From Psychrilyobacter piezotolerans (GTDB lineage: Bacteria > Fusobacteriota > Fusobacteriia > Fusobacteriales > Fusobacteriaceae): 64,000 nt of DNA. The stretch covers positions 124,001 to 188,000 of the forward strand of contig NZ_QUAJ01000002.1 of assembly GCF_003391055.1 (NCBI RefSeq), read 5' to 3'. This document shows positions 35,230 through 44,738 of this stretch, in pieces. The notes under the pieces were generated by a model that saw only the letters and a program-made list of their open reading frames with translations, did no database searches and had not been told where the DNA came from. Each line of letters begins with the position of its first letter. Positions within the stretch are counted from its first letter, which is position 1. A program made the position numbers and the translations under genes.

Positions 35230-36309
35230 CTAAGATACCATCAAAAAATCTAAGATCCCTATGGCTGCCATGGCTTCTACTACCACTAAAGCTCTTGGAA
35301 CTATACAGGGATCGTGCCTTCCTACAATTTTAAATTCTGTTTCCTCATTAGTTTTCATATTTATAGTTTTTTGAGCCTTTGATATAGAAGGAGTTGGTTT
35401 TATAGCCACCTTAAAGTTTATAGGCATCCCATTGGTAATTCCTCCTAAAACTCCCCCGTTATTATTAGTTATAGTTTTTACTTGCTCGCCATCCATATAG
35501 ATATCATCATTGGCTTCACTTCCAAATAGATCGGTTATTCCAAATCCAGCACCAAACTCCACACCTTTTACAGCTGGGATAGAATACATCAACCCGGCTA
35601 ACTGGCTCTCAATAGAATTAAAAAATGGGTTTCCAATTCCGGGTTTCATCCCTATGATAGAGCACTCTATTACTCCTCCCAAGGAATCACACCTACTTTT
35701 TGCCTGGAGTATCTTTTCCCGGCTGAGACTTTCCAAGGTTTCATCTAAAAATGGGAGCTGTTTTTCAGACAGTTTTTTAAAAACTTCCATATTCAGATCC
35801 TTTTCACAAAAATCCCTGTCTTTAAGATCTTTTATACTCTTTATATGTGTTCCTATATGGATCCCTTTCTGCTTTAATATTTGCTTTGCCACTGCCCCTG
35901 CAAATACAACGGGAGCTGTCAGCCTGCCGGAAAAATGACCTCCTCCACGATAATCATTGTACCCGTCATACCTTTTATACCCGGTATAGTCAGCATGAGC
36001 CGGTCTGGCTATATTCTTTATCTGGCTGTAATCCCTCGATTGCTGGTCTCTATTTCTAATCAGTATACTCAGAGGTGCTCCTGTAGTATAACCATTAAAA
36101 TATCCGCTTAAAATTTCAAAAGTATCTGCTTCTTTTCTGGCTGTTGTAAGTTCATTTTTACCTGTAGCACGTCTTTGCATCTCGAATTTTATCAAATCCA
36201 GGTCTAACTCCACCCCTGCCGGTAAGCCGTCAATGGTAATCCCTATCCCTGCACCGTGGGATTCTCCAAACAATGATAATTTTATATTTTTCCCCCAAGT
36301 TGAACCCAT
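35230..36309 (-). CDS. aroC: Chorismate synthase
   Basis: FMN-dependent conversion of EPSP to chorismate. The 359-residue chain has the family signatures GESHGAGIGITIDG near residue 15, RPAHADYTGYKRYDGYNDYRGGGHFSGR near residues 105-130 and RHDPCIVPRA near residue 335. ATG 36309 follows AAAGGAGG; the upstream ATG at 36366 lies before that site. The preceding 260 bp up to aroA are non-coding, so an additional promoter for aroC-pheA-aroE is possible but not evident. Confidence 0.95.
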   Translation of the reverse strand: MGSTWGKNIKLSLFGESHGAGIGITIDGLPAGVELDLDLIKFEMQRRATGKNELTTARKEADTFEILSGYFNGYTTGAPLSILIRNRDQQSRDYSQIKNIARPAHADYTGYKRYDGYNDYRGGGHFSGRLTAPVVFAGAVAKQILKQKGIHIGTHIKSIKDLKDRDFCEKDLNMEVFKKLSEKQLPFLDETLESLSREKILQAKSRCDSLGGVIECSIIGMKPGIGNPFFNSIESQLAGLMYSIPAVKGVEFGAGFGITDLFGSEANDDIYMDGEQVKTITNNNGGVLGGITNGMPINFKVAIKPTPSISKAQKTINMKTNEETEFKIVGRHDPCIVPRALVVVEAMAAIGILDFLMVS

Positions 36310-36573
36310 AACGCCTCCTTTTTTGCCGCAGATGACACTGATTATCAACAGAGCTTTTAGAATCACAGAACACGGTTCTCTTTTAGATTACCCGATATGG
36401 GCATCACCAATATCTCTAAAGTTTATTCCATAAACTAAGAATATTGCGAACACAGGAAACTCTCTGATTTTTACGGATTAACTTTTTTCTAGGTTTTACC
36501 CATAAAATAAAAAGCCAATTTTTCTCATTTCCGTGATAATTTATGTCATTCATGGTTTCAGTTTTTTATCTTT
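36310..36573. other. Gap inside the aro unit with degenerate repeats
   Basis: Non-coding. It contains GCCGCAGATGACACTGATTAT near 36328 and TTACGGATTAAC near 36469, which resemble relic repeats at 29600 and elsewhere. No terminator or clear promoter was recognised, so aroA and aroC may still be co-transcribed. Confidence 0.4.
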
Positions 36574-37848
36574 TTACTCCTCTATTATTTCCATATTCCC
36601 GCTTAGTTTTTCAAAATCTTTCCAAAAGTTCGGATATGATTTTTTCACCGAATCTGCACCTGTAAGGATAATCGGCTCATCACATCTGCTGCTGGCTACT
36701 GCCAGTGCCATGGCTACCCTATGATCGTTCCAGGCATCTACTTCTACTCCACCCTTTAGTTTTTTTACTCCCTCTATGATCATCCCATCCTCAGTTTCTA
36801 CTATCTTAGCACCCAATTTATTCAGTTCGGTTGTCATAGAAGTTATCCTGTCAGATTCTTTTATCCTCAGTCTGCCGGCATTAATTATCCTGGTAGTCCC
36901 TTCACTTAAACTAGCCAAGACCGTCACTATAGGCCCTAAATCCGGGCATTGACTCAGGTCAATTGTTGCCCCGGTTGATTTTTTCCCTGCTATACTAATT
37001 ACACCTTCATCTATTGTCAAGTCGCCACCCATATCTTTCAATATCTTTATTATTTCCCTGTCGCCTTGCAGAGACTCAGGGTTCATTCCAAGACAATTGA
37101 TACCATCATTTAAAAATCCAGCTACCAGCCAAAAGGCTACCTGGGAAAAATCTCCCTCGACCCTATAATCATGTGCCCTGTATCCTTGATTCCCAGGAAC
37201 AATAAATTTTTCATAATTTTCATTGATTATTTTGATGCCGAATCTGTCTAAAATATCTAAAGTCAGGTCTATATACCCTTTAGATTCCAAATTAGTAGTT
37301 ATAATTATTTCAGAATCGCCATCTAATTTTGGCAGTGTATAGAGCAGCCCCGTTATAAATTGAGAACTTATATCTCCCCTTACCTCAAACCTGCCTGGTT
37401 TTAATTTCCCATCTATAGTTAAGGGCAGTTCTTCCACACCCCGGCTGTATTTTATCCCCTGTTTGTCAAAAATTTCATGGAATACATTGAGTGGTCTGGT
37501 AGTCAGTCTTCCCTCTCCTACAAAGGTCACTTCCCCATCTGCCAATAGAGATATAGGTATCATAAATCTGATTGTAGATCCCGATTCCCCGCAATTTATA
37601 ATTTTATTTATCCTTTTTAGGTTTTTAGATCCTGTAATAACTTCATAATCTTCAAATATTTCTATCTCCACTCCTAAATCTTTCATAGCCTGGGTTGTTA
37701 CTGCTATATCATTTGAAAAATTAAGGTTTGTTATCACACTCTTTCCATCAGCTAATGAACCTGCAATTATAGCTCTATGTGCCAGACTTTTAGACGGTGG
37801 TATCACCACATCCCCTTTTAATTTGTTTGGAATTATTCTTACCTTCAT
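36574..37848 (-). CDS. aroA: 3-Phosphoshikimate 1-carboxyvinyltransferase (EPSP synthase)
   Basis: Forms EPSP from shikimate 3-phosphate and PEP. The 424-residue chain has PSKSLAHRAIIAGSLADG near residue 18, the NCGESGSTIRFM segment near residue 85 and LRIKESDRI near residue 330. The first signature carries Ala rather than Gly in the usual NAGTAMR-like PEP-loop region, which here reads GESGSTIRF, a class II-like form. ATG 37848 is set by TAGGAGGG just upstream. Confidence 0.93.
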   Translation of the reverse strand: MKVRIIPNKLKGDVVIPPSKSLAHRAIIAGSLADGKSVITNLNFSNDIAVTTQAMKDLGVEIEIFEDYEVITGSKNLKRINKIINCGESGSTIRFMIPISLLADGEVTFVGEGRLTTRPLNVFHEIFDKQGIKYSRGVEELPLTIDGKLKPGRFEVRGDISSQFITGLLYTLPKLDGDSEIIITTNLESKGYIDLTLDILDRFGIKIINENYEKFIVPGNQGYRAHDYRVEGDFSQVAFWLVAGFLNDGINCLGMNPESLQGDREIIKILKDMGGDLTIDEGVISIAGKKSTGATIDLSQCPDLGPIVTVLASLSEGTTRIINAGRLRIKESDRITSMTTELNKLGAKIVETEDGMIIEGVKKLKGGVEVDAWNDHRVAMALAVASSRCDEPIILTGADSVKKSYPNFWKDFEKLSGNMEIIEE

Positions 37849-37919
37849 TTCTACCCTCCTACCCTGCAAAATTACTAGTTCTAGACTACGTTGCATCCAT
37901 TTGATTTAAATCTAATCTT

Positions 37920-38984
37920 TTATTTAAACAATTTATTGGTGATCTCTTCCTCTCCTACCTTCTTTATCTCTACCTTCCCTATTTCAGATAAAAATATAAA
38001 ATTTAATATTCCCGATATATTTTTTTTATCGGTTTTCATGATCTCTATAAGATCTTTTATTTCAACCTCGTCTTCTATGGGAAGGTTATATTTTTTTAAA
38101 ATTTCCTTTATTTTATCCGAAACCCCTGGTTTTGTTATTCCTAATCTTTCCCCTAACTTTGTTATGTCATACATGCCTATGGAGATTGCCTCTCCGTGGG
38201 TATATTTCCCATAGTTATAATATTTTTCAATGGCATGACCCAGAGTATGACCAAAATTTAATATCATACGCAAGCCCAGATCCAGCTCATCTTTTTCTAC
38301 TATTTTCGCCTTTATCTCACAGCATTTTTTAATTATTTTTTCAATATCCGTCATGGAACTCTTTAGATCTTCCTTCCCCAGCAGATAGTCAAAAAACTCA
38401 CTGTCATAGATGGCACCATATTTTATTACCTCGGCCATCCCGCTCCTGACTTCCCTTTCATCCAGAGTTTTAAGGAGATCAGGATCGATAACTACCATCC
38501 TGGGCTGGTAAAAACTTCCAACTAAATTTTTACCCCTGGTTGTATCCACTGCAACCTTCCCTCCTACACTGCTGTCTACCTGAGCCAGCAGTGTAGTTGG
38601 TATCTGTATAAAATCTATCCCTCTATATATTGTAGATGCTGCAAATCCTGCCAAATCTCCAACAACTCCTCCACCAAAAGCTATGAGAAGATCTCCCCTT
38701 TTTATCTCTGAATCGATTATTTTTTCATATACTTCGGTGAGGGTCTCAAAGTTTTTATTTTCTTCCCCTGCATCAAAGACTACCTTTGCAGGCATATAAC
38801 CTGACATTTTCAAATTTTTTAATAATTTATCTCCATAAAGTTTATCTACATTTGTATCGGTCACTACAACTATTTTTTTCTTCTTGTAGACTTTTGATAT
38901 ATATTTTCCTATCTCATTAAATATTCCCCTGTCTATAAAAATATCATAGGATTTTTCATCCAAATTTATATGCAATTTTTCCAT
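37920..38984 (-). CDS. aroB: 3-Dehydroquinate synthase
   Basis: NAD- and metal-dependent cyclisation of DAHP to 3-dehydroquinate. The 354-residue chain has FGGGVVGDLAGFAASTIYRGI near residue 103 and the zinc-ligand motifs GMAEVIKYGAI near residue 180, NFGHTLGHAIE near residue 243 and YTHGEAISIGM near residue 260. It starts 2 bp after tyrA. Confidence 0.95.
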   Translation of the reverse strand: MEKLHINLDEKSYDIFIDRGIFNEIGKYISKVYKKKKIVVVTDTNVDKLYGDKLLKNLKMSGYMPAKVVFDAGEENKNFETLTEVYEKIIDSEIKRGDLLIAFGGGVVGDLAGFAASTIYRGIDFIQIPTTLLAQVDSSVGGKVAVDTTRGKNLVGSFYQPRMVVIDPDLLKTLDEREVRSGMAEVIKYGAIYDSEFFDYLLGKEDLKSSMTDIEKIIKKCCEIKAKIVEKDELDLGLRMILNFGHTLGHAIEKYYNYGKYTHGEAISIGMYDITKLGERLGITKPGVSDKIKEILKKYNLPIEDEVEIKDLIEIMKTDKKNISGILNFIFLSEIGKVEIKKVGEEEITNKLFK

Positions 38985-38986
38985 TT

Positions 38987-39832
38987 TTAAGATATCTCCT
39001 TTCTCCTCATGGTAGATTTTCTAAACTCTTCTTTCAGGGATTCACTATCTCCTTCTTTTAAAGAATTTTTTATTATATCTAAACTTTCCTCAAACCTTTC
39101 TATCTTTTTTATAAGATTTTCCTTGTTTCCCATGAACAGTTTATCCCACAGGTCTTCATTGATCATGGCTATACGGGTAAGATCCCGGTATGAATCTCCT
39201 ACAAACACATTGGTATCAAAGTCTTTTTCATCTGAATTAACTAATGCAACTGCTATGGCATGAGTTAACTGACTGGTAAAGGATATAATTTCGTCATGCT
39301 TTTCAGGAGTTATCCGGGAAACCCTCTTAAATCCCATCTTATATGCTAATTTTTCTACTAAGTCCAAATTTTCGGCATGATTCAAAGGATGAGGAGTTAT
39401 TATAAAGTTGGCTCCATGAAATATCTTTTCACTGGAGTTCCATACTCCCTGGACTTCCCTTCCTGCCATGGGATGGGCTCCTATAAAGTCTATATCTAAT
39501 GGAAGTTTTTTCATTACCCTGTCTAAAAGATCACCCTTTACTCCTGCTGCGTCTGTAATAACTGCATTAGTTTTAAAATCATCTCTATTTTCCCCTATAA
39601 ATTTTTCTACCAGGTTTGGATAGAGACAGATTACTATTAGGTCACTTTCAGATAGAGGGAGTTTAGGATCTGCAAATCCCCTGTCTATTATACCTTCAGA
39701 TTCTGCATAGGAGAGGGCTTTTTCATCCACATCTATCCCATAGATCACATCAAATTCATCTCTCAATGTTTTAGCATAACATCCACCTATAAGTCCTAAC
39801 CCTACTATACTTAATGTTTTTTTCTGCTTCAT
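38987..39832 (-). CDS. tyrA: Prephenate dehydrogenase
   Basis: NAD-dependent oxidative decarboxylation of prephenate to 4-hydroxyphenylpyruvate for tyrosine. The 281-residue chain has the Rossmann motif VGLGLIGGCYAKTL at the N-terminus, GAHPMAGRE near residue 120 and TPEKHDEIISFTSQLTHAIA near residue 180. It is monofunctional, with no chorismate mutase and no ACT domain. ATG 39832 is chosen because the longer frame to 39886 lacks a ribosome binding site and would add a non-homologous leader. Confidence 0.9.
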   Translation of the reverse strand: MKQKKTLSIVGLGLIGGCYAKTLRDEFDVIYGIDVDEKALSYAESEGIIDRGFADPKLPLSESDLIVICLYPNLVEKFIGENRDDFKTNAVITDAAGVKGDLLDRVMKKLPLDIDFIGAHPMAGREVQGVWNSSEKIFHGANFIITPHPLNHAENLDLVEKLAYKMGFKRVSRITPEKHDEIISFTSQLTHAIAVALVNSDEKDFDTNVFVGDSYRDLTRIAMINEDLWDKLFMGNKENLIKKIERFEESLDIIKNSLKEGDSESLKEEFRKSTMRRKEIS

Positions 39833-39888
39833 AATAAAAATCCCTTTCCTTAAAGGTTTCCCTAAAGGGACACCAAATAACATCATTT

Positions 39889-39917
39889 AGAAAAAAGATT
39901 ATTTCATAATCTTTTCT
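39889..39917 (-). terminator. Possible internal terminator between aroG and tyrA
   Basis: On the minus strand AAAAGATTA pairs with TAATCTTTT around TGAAA and is followed by TTTCT. It could partly separate aroG from tyrA-aroB. Confidence 0.55.
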
Positions 39918-40034
39918 CTAAAACTTTTTTGTTAAATTCCGCCATATGCTGCCACTATAATTTTATGATTTACAACTGCTTAAATTTGATATTTGATAAA
40001 AGAATAGATACCCCGGGGGTATCTCATATAATTA

Positions 40035-41051
40035 CTACATCTTCTTACCTACTACCTCTAATATCTTCTTTACATCGATTACTAAGTCTTCAAATTGCTC
40101 TGGTCTGAGTGATTGTGCCCCGTCACATAGGGCATTTTCAGGATCATTATGCACCTCTATCATCAACCCATCTGCTCCTACTGCTGCTGCTGCCATGGCT
40201 AACTTTTTTACCATCCATCTTTTTCCTGTAGCATGGCTGGGATCTACAATTACCGGCAGGTGACTCAATTTTTTTACTGCTAATACCGCACTTAGATCCA
40301 GTGTGTTCCTTGTATACTTTTCATATGTTCTGATTCCTCTTTCACACAGGATTACCTTGTCATTTCCCCCTGCCATGATATATTCAGCAGACATCAGCCA
40401 TTCTTCGATGGTAGCCGACAGCCCTCTTTTTAATAAAATTGGTTTATCTATCTTACCAAGGGCTTTCAACAGATCAAAGTTCTGCATATTTCTAGCTCCC
40501 ACCTGGATTATATCCACTTCTTCAGCAAATTTTTCCACCAGATCTACCGACATAATTTCAGTTACTATTGGCATCCCCGTTTCTTTTTTCGCTTCCTTTA
40601 ATAGTTCTAATCCCTCTAATTCCATCCCTTGGAAAGCGTAAGGAGAAGTTCTCGGCTTATATGCTCCTCCACGGAGGATTTGAGCCCCTGATGCTTTTAC
40701 CGATCTTGCTACTTCCAAGATTTGATCCCTTGATTCTACCGAACAAGGTCCAGACATAATAGTAAAATTCCCCCTGCCGATTTTTATCCCGTTTACATCT
40801 ATTATTGTGCATTCCTCCTGCATCTTCCTGTTGGCTTTCTTAAATGGTTCTTGTATTCTAGTCACCTTTTCTACTCCTTCTAATGCTTCCATATCTCTTA
40901 TGCTTAATTTTGATGTGTCTCCTACTATTCCTAAAACTCCATATTCCTTTCCCGATATATCCTTTATTTCCATTCCAAGGCTTTCAAATACTTCTACAAT
41001 ATGGCTCACTTGATCATTTGTGGCACCTTTTTTTAGTTTAATTATCATCAT
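40035..41051 (-). CDS. aroG: 3-Deoxy-7-phosphoheptulonate synthase (DAHP synthase, type I beta with N-terminal ACT-like domain)
   Basis: First committed step of aromatic biosynthesis: PEP plus erythrose 4-phosphate give DAHP. Residues 1-70 form the ferredoxin/ACT-like domain known from the Thermotoga enzyme, where it mediates inhibition by Tyr/Phe. The catalytic barrel follows, with MSGPCSVES near residue 98, [15 protein letters not shown] near residue 125 and DPSHATGKR near residue 265. The ATG at 41051 follows GGGAGG. The gene is preceded by a leader peptide, attenuator hairpins and its own promoter (41090-41340). Confidence 0.93.
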   Translation of the reverse strand: MMIIKLKKGATNDQVSHIVEVFESLGMEIKDISGKEYGVLGIVGDTSKLSIRDMEALEGVEKVTRIQEPFKKANRKMQEECTIIDVNGIKIGRGNFTIMSGPCSVESRDQILEVARSVKASGAQILRGGAYKPRTSPYAFQGMELEGLELLKEAKKETGMPIVTEIMSVDLVEKFAEEVDIIQVGARNMQNFDLLKALGKIDKPILLKRGLSATIEEWLMSAEYIMAGGNDKVILCERGIRTYEKYTRNTLDLSAVLAVKKLSHLPVIVDPSHATGKRWMVKKLAMAAAAVGADGLMIEVHNDPENALCDGAQSLRPEQFEDLVIDVKKILEVVGKKM

Positions 41052-41090
41052 TTTTCCTCCCAATATATCTAGATTTTTAAATTATCCTAT

Positions 41091-41123
41091 AAAATAAAAA
41101 ACCTGTTCTCAATAGAACAGGTT
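41091..41123 (-). terminator. Attenuator terminator of the aroG leader
   Basis: On the minus strand AACCTGTTCT pairs with AGAACAGGTT and is followed by TTTTTTATTTT. Its 5' arm (41116-41123) is perfectly complementary to AACAGGTT just downstream of the leader peptide (41210-41217), which can form the antiterminator. Confidence 0.85.
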
Positions 41124-41135
41124 ACAATTTCCCTA

Positions 41136-41164
41136 ATAAAAAAACCTATATTTAAAATATAGGT
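41136..41164 (-). terminator. First hairpin-T-run of the aroG leader
   Basis: On the minus strand ACCTATATTT pairs with AAATATAGGT, followed by TTTTTTT. TAGACCT in its 5' arm can also pair with AGGTTTA next to the leader peptide stop (one G-U pair), so it may be regulated as well. Confidence 0.75.
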
Positions 41165-41219
41165 CTACAATTAAAAAATTTATTTTAACGAATTGTTTTA
41201 AGTTTAATAAACCTGTTGG

Positions 41220-41276
41220 TTATGAAATTTGATTGCTTTTCAATTCATACCAATATCTAAAGCCCTTCATCACCAT
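41220..41276 (-). CDS. Aromatic leader peptide of the aroG unit
   Basis: An 18-codon open frame, MVMKGFRYWYELKSNQIS, with a perfect AAGGAGGT ribosome binding site (41284-41291) 7-8 bp upstream of the ATG. Phe, Tyr, Trp and Tyr lie within five codons, so scarcity of any aromatic amino acid would stall a ribosome there. The stop codon lies 2 bp before AACAGGTT (41210-41217), so a ribosome that finishes translation would cover the antiterminator segment. This is the geometry of classical transcription attenuation. It is too short to appear in ordinary gene calls. Confidence 0.85.
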   Translation of the reverse strand: MVMKGFRYWYELKSNQIS

Positions 41277-41308
41277 CTGATTTACCTCCTTAAAATTTAT
41301 TTGATCTA

Positions 41309-41337
41309 ATCATACTCCTATTGTATCTCTTTGTCAA
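41309..41337 (-). promoter_or_regulatory. Promoter of the aroG leader
   Basis: Minus strand TTGACA (41332-41337), 17-bp spacer, TATGAT (41309-41314), about 33 bp upstream of the leader peptide start. Confidence 0.8.
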
Positions 41338-41389
41338 ACATTTTTTATTTATTTTTATCCCTGCTCTACATCTATACCATTCTGTAACT

Positions 41390-42163
41390 TCAACAGCCTT
41401 TTAATTCCCTGACTTTCTTCTCTATTACTTTTGGATCACCATTAGTTTCATGAACTAATTTTACGATAGCTGATCCGACTATGGCTCCATCTGCTATCCT
41501 ATGTATCTTTTCTACATGTTCCCTGCTGGATATCCCAAAACCAACCGCTAAAGGTAAGTCTGTCACGGCCCTTACTTCTTCCAGAAAACTTTTTAAATCT
41601 ACATCAAAGTTATCCCGAACCCCGGTCACACCAAAAGATGATATGCAGTAGACAAATCCACTCCCTCCCTGATTAATTATGTCCCCTAACCTCTCCTTGG
41701 AATTAGGAGCAACCAAGGGTATTAAATCTACATCGCTTCCCTCTATTAATTCTCTGATTTCTTCCCTTTCCTCCAGGGGAAGATCCGGTATTATGAGCCC
41801 ATCTACCCCAGCTTCCTTACATTTTTTTATAAAATTTTCTATCCCCTGGCTCAAGATAGTATTGAAATAGATTAAAAACACCAAGGGGATCTCTGTTTTT
41901 TCCCTGGTTTTTTTTACAACTTCAAATACTTTAAATAACCTGGTCCCATTGTCCAGGGCCCTCTTGCCGGCTGCCTGGATAACAGGCCCGTCAGCTATGG
42001 GATCTGAGTACGGTATCCCCAATTCTATTATGTCGGCTCCTCCCCTTTCCATAGCATAAATCAGCTGTTCTGTCTCATCTAAGCCAGGATCTCCAGCTGT
42101 TATATATGTAACCAGCGCTTTTTTATCTCCTAATTCTTTAAATTTTTGCTCTATCCTCTTCAT
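41390..42163 (-). CDS. trpA: Tryptophan synthase alpha chain
   Basis: Cleaves indole-3-glycerol phosphate to indole and glyceraldehyde 3-phosphate. The 257-residue TIM barrel has the catalytic Glu in DIIELGIPYSDPIADGP near residue 45 and the catalytic Asp in VDGLIIPDLP near residue 125, with GFGISSREH near residue 207. It starts 4 bp after trpB and ends the trp unit, about 50 bp before the aroG promoter. Confidence 0.95.
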   Translation of the reverse strand: MKRIEQKFKELGDKKALVTYITAGDPGLDETEQLIYAMERGGADIIELGIPYSDPIADGPVIQAAGKRALDNGTRLFKVFEVVKKTREKTEIPLVFLIYFNTILSQGIENFIKKCKEAGVDGLIIPDLPLEEREEIRELIEGSDVDLIPLVAPNSKERLGDIINQGGSGFVYCISSFGVTGVRDNFDVDLKSFLEEVRAVTDLPLAVGFGISSREHVEKIHRIADGAIVGSAIVKLVHETNGDPKVIEKKVRELKGC

Positions 42164-42167
42164 AGTT

Positions 42168-43337
42168 TTATTCCCCCCCTAAATATTCAGCCACCGTATG
42201 GATATCTTTATCCCCACGTCCCGATATGTTTATTACTAATACCTGCTCTTTTCCCATCTTAGGAGCTAATTTCACTGCATAAGCTATGGCATGGGAACTT
42301 TCCAGTGCCGGTATTATTCCCTCCTGTCTGGTTAACAATTTAAACCCTTCCAAGGCTTCATCATCTGTTACCGATTCATATTTCACCCTTTTTATATCAT
42401 GCAGATGGGCATGTTCCGGACCTACCCCAGGATAATCTAATCCAGCCGATATAGAGTGTGCCGGCGTTATATTTCCATCCTCATCGCAGAGCATATAAGT
42501 TTTCATCCCGTGTATTACTCCTACGTGACCGCAAAATGCTGCCGCATGCTGCCCTGTTCCTATTCCATACCCCGCTGCCTCTACTCCATACAGTGCTACT
42601 TCTTCATTTTTTATAAAGTCATAAAACATCCCCATGGCATTGGAGCCTCCCCCTACACAGGCAATTATCGCATCTGGCAGCCTTCCTTCAGCTTTGACTA
42701 TCTGTGATTTGGTTTCTTCTCCTATTACCTTTTGAAAATCCCTTACCATAGTCGGATATGGATGGGGTCCCACTACCGATCCAATCACATAAAATGTATC
42801 CCCTACCCTCTGCACCCATTTTCTTATGGCTTCATTGGTTGCATCTTTTAATGTCCCCGTTCCTGATGATACACCTGTTACCTTGGCTCCCAATAGTTCC
42901 ATCTTAAAAACATTTATTTTCTGTCTTTCCATATCCTCTACACCCATGAAAACTTCACATTCCATCCCGAATAATGCCGCACCTGTTGCTGTTGCTACCC
43001 CATGCTGCCCTGCTCCCGTTTCAGCTATCACCTTCTTTTTTCCCATTCTTTTAGCCAGTAAGATCTGTCCAAGCACATTATTTATCTTATGAGCCCCAGT
43101 ATGATTCAGATCCTCTCTTTTTAAGTAGATCTTTGCCCCTCCTAATTTTTCACTTATTTTTTCAGCATAAAATAACGGTGTTTCACGGCCTACGTATTCT
43201 TTCAGGTAATACCTGTATTCCTCCATAAATTCCGGATCATTCTTTGCCTCTTTATAGGCTGATTCCAGTTTTTTCAATGGATTCATCAGTGTTTCAGCCA
43301 CATATTGACCACCAAATTTTCCAAATTTTCTATTCAT
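42168..43337 (-). CDS. trpB: Tryptophan synthase beta chain
   Basis: PLP-dependent condensation of indole with serine. The 389-residue chain is of the TrpB1 type. The PLP lysine lies in HTGAHKINN near residue 80, the glycine loop in [11 protein letters not shown] near residue 105, and the phosphate-binding GGGSNAMG near residue 226. ATG 43337 overlaps the trpF stop by 8 bp and has GGGGTGGG upstream; a GTG at 43346 is an alternative. Confidence 0.95.
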   Translation of the reverse strand: MNRKFGKFGGQYVAETLMNPLKKLESAYKEAKNDPEFMEEYRYYLKEYVGRETPLFYAEKISEKLGGAKIYLKREDLNHTGAHKINNVLGQILLAKRMGKKKVIAETGAGQHGVATATGAALFGMECEVFMGVEDMERQKINVFKMELLGAKVTGVSSGTGTLKDATNEAIRKWVQRVGDTFYVIGSVVGPHPYPTMVRDFQKVIGEETKSQIVKAEGRLPDAIIACVGGGSNAMGMFYDFIKNEEVALYGVEAAGYGIGTGQHAAAFCGHVGVIHGMKTYMLCDEDGNITPAHSISAGLDYPGVGPEHAHLHDIKRVKYESVTDDEALEGFKLLTRQEGIIPALESSHAIAYAVKLAPKMGKEQVLVINISGRGDKDIHTVAEYLGGE

Positions 43338-43959
43338 TTTTCCCACCCCTTCTTAGTTTTTGAATAACGTTCTTTATTTTTTCACCATCTTTAACCCCAT
43401 CTGTTTCCACCCCTGAACTGAGGTCTATAATATAAGGCTCTACCTTTCCCACAGCTTCTAATATATTTTTATAAGTTATCCCTCCAGCCAGAGCAATCTT
43501 ATATTTTTTACTCATCCCCTGGATCAAATCCCAGTTGAAAACTTTACCACTTCCGCCTCTGACCCCTTTATTATAGGCATCTAAAATACACAGGTCTGTA
43601 TGTTCTTTATATTTTAGAAGCCTTTCCTCTATACCTCTATTCTTTACCGAAAACGCCTTCCAGATTTCATATCTGCCTCTGAATTGCCCACAATACTCAG
43701 CTGTTTCTTCCCCGTGGAATTGCAGAATATCCAGTCTACAGTATTTTGCTGTCTTTTCTACATCTTCTCTTCTTTCATCTACAAATACTCCTACAGTTTT
43801 TATCCTTTTATCCAGTTTGTCGATCAATTCTTTAGCTTTTTCTTTAGCGATCTTTCTCTTACTCTCGGCAAAAATAAATCCCACATAATCAGGTAAATTT
43901 TTATTCACCATCCCGATATCTTCCACCCTTTGCAATCCGCATATTTTTATTTTGGTCAT
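43330..43959 (-). CDS. trpF: Phosphoribosylanthranilate isomerase
   Basis: Amadori rearrangement of phosphoribosylanthranilate to CdRP. The 209-residue barrel has the catalytic Cys in [10 protein letters not shown] near residue 7 and the catalytic Asp in [16 protein letters not shown] near residue 128. It overlaps trpC by 4 bp. It is a separate gene and is not fused to trpC. Confidence 0.92.
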   Translation of the reverse strand: MTKIKICGLQRVEDIGMVNKNLPDYVGFIFAESKRKIAKEKAKELIDKLDKRIKTVGVFVDERREDVEKTAKYCRLDILQFHGEETAEYCGQFRGRYEIWKAFSVKNRGIEERLLKYKEHTDLCILDAYNKGVRGGSGKVFNWDLIQGMSKKYKIALAGGITYKNILEAVGKVEPYIIDLSSGVETDGVKDGEKIKNVIQKLRRGGKNE

Positions 43960-44723
43960 CCTTTCCCCCTAAATTTTTCTGCTAATTTCCCTATATCATC
44001 ACACCTCATAAATACTTCTCCGATCAGAACTCCGTCTATCCCTGCTTTTTTTAACTTTTCTATATCCATCTGATTTTTTATCCCGCTCTCAGAGACTATC
44101 ACCTTATTTTTTGGAATTAATTTTGCCAGCTCTACCGTTGTATTCAGGTCCACTTCAAAGGTTTTTAAATCCCTGTTATTTATCCCTATTATCTGAGCTC
44201 CTGCCCTGATGGCTGTCTCAATTCCCTCTTTTGCATGGACCTCTACCAGGGCATCCATCCCCAAACTTTCAGCTGTCTGTATAAATTTTTTCAATGTCTT
44301 TTCTTCTAAAATTGCTGTTATTAAAAGTATTGCTGAAGCTCCTAATATTTTTGCCTCATAAATTTGAACCTCTTCTATTATAAAATCCTTCCTCAGGGCA
44401 GGGATCCCCACCGCATCTGTTATTTTTTTTAAATATTCCGGGCTTCCCAGGAAAAAATCTTCCTCTGTCAGTACAGAAACTGCATCTACACAATTTTCAT
44501 ATTCCACAGCTAATTCCAATGGATCAAAATTTTCTTTTATCACCCCCTTAGATGGAGATGCTCTTTTCACCTCCCCGATTATGGATAAGCCTTTTTTTTG
44601 AAGTGATTCTATAAAACTAGGTCCGGGTTCTGACCTTTCAGCTTTTTCCTTTAGCAGTTTTATGTCTAAATTTAACTCCTTCAGCCTCATCTTCTTTCTT
44701 TCTACTATCCTTTCTAAGATCAT
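43956..44723 (-). CDS. trpC: Indole-3-glycerol phosphate synthase
   Basis: Closes the indole ring from CdRP. The 255-residue barrel has the N-terminal ILERIVERKK helix, GEVKRASPSKG near residue 52 with the catalytic lysine, LRKDFII near residue 110, INNRDLKTF near residue 180 and VSESGI near residue 207. Starts after a GGGAGGG ribosome binding site, 15 bp downstream of trpD. Confidence 0.94.
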   Translation of the reverse strand: MILERIVERKKMRLKELNLDIKLLKEKAERSEPGPSFIESLQKKGLSIIGEVKRASPSKGVIKENFDPLELAVEYENCVDAVSVLTEEDFFLGSPEYLKKITDAVGIPALRKDFIIEEVQIYEAKILGASAILLITAILEEKTLKKFIQTAESLGMDALVEVHAKEGIETAIRAGAQIIGINNRDLKTFEVDLNTTVELAKLIPKNKVIVSESGIKNQMDIEKLKKAGIDGVLIGEVFMRCDDIGKLAEKFRGKG

Positions 44724-44738
44724 TTTTACCCTCCCTAT

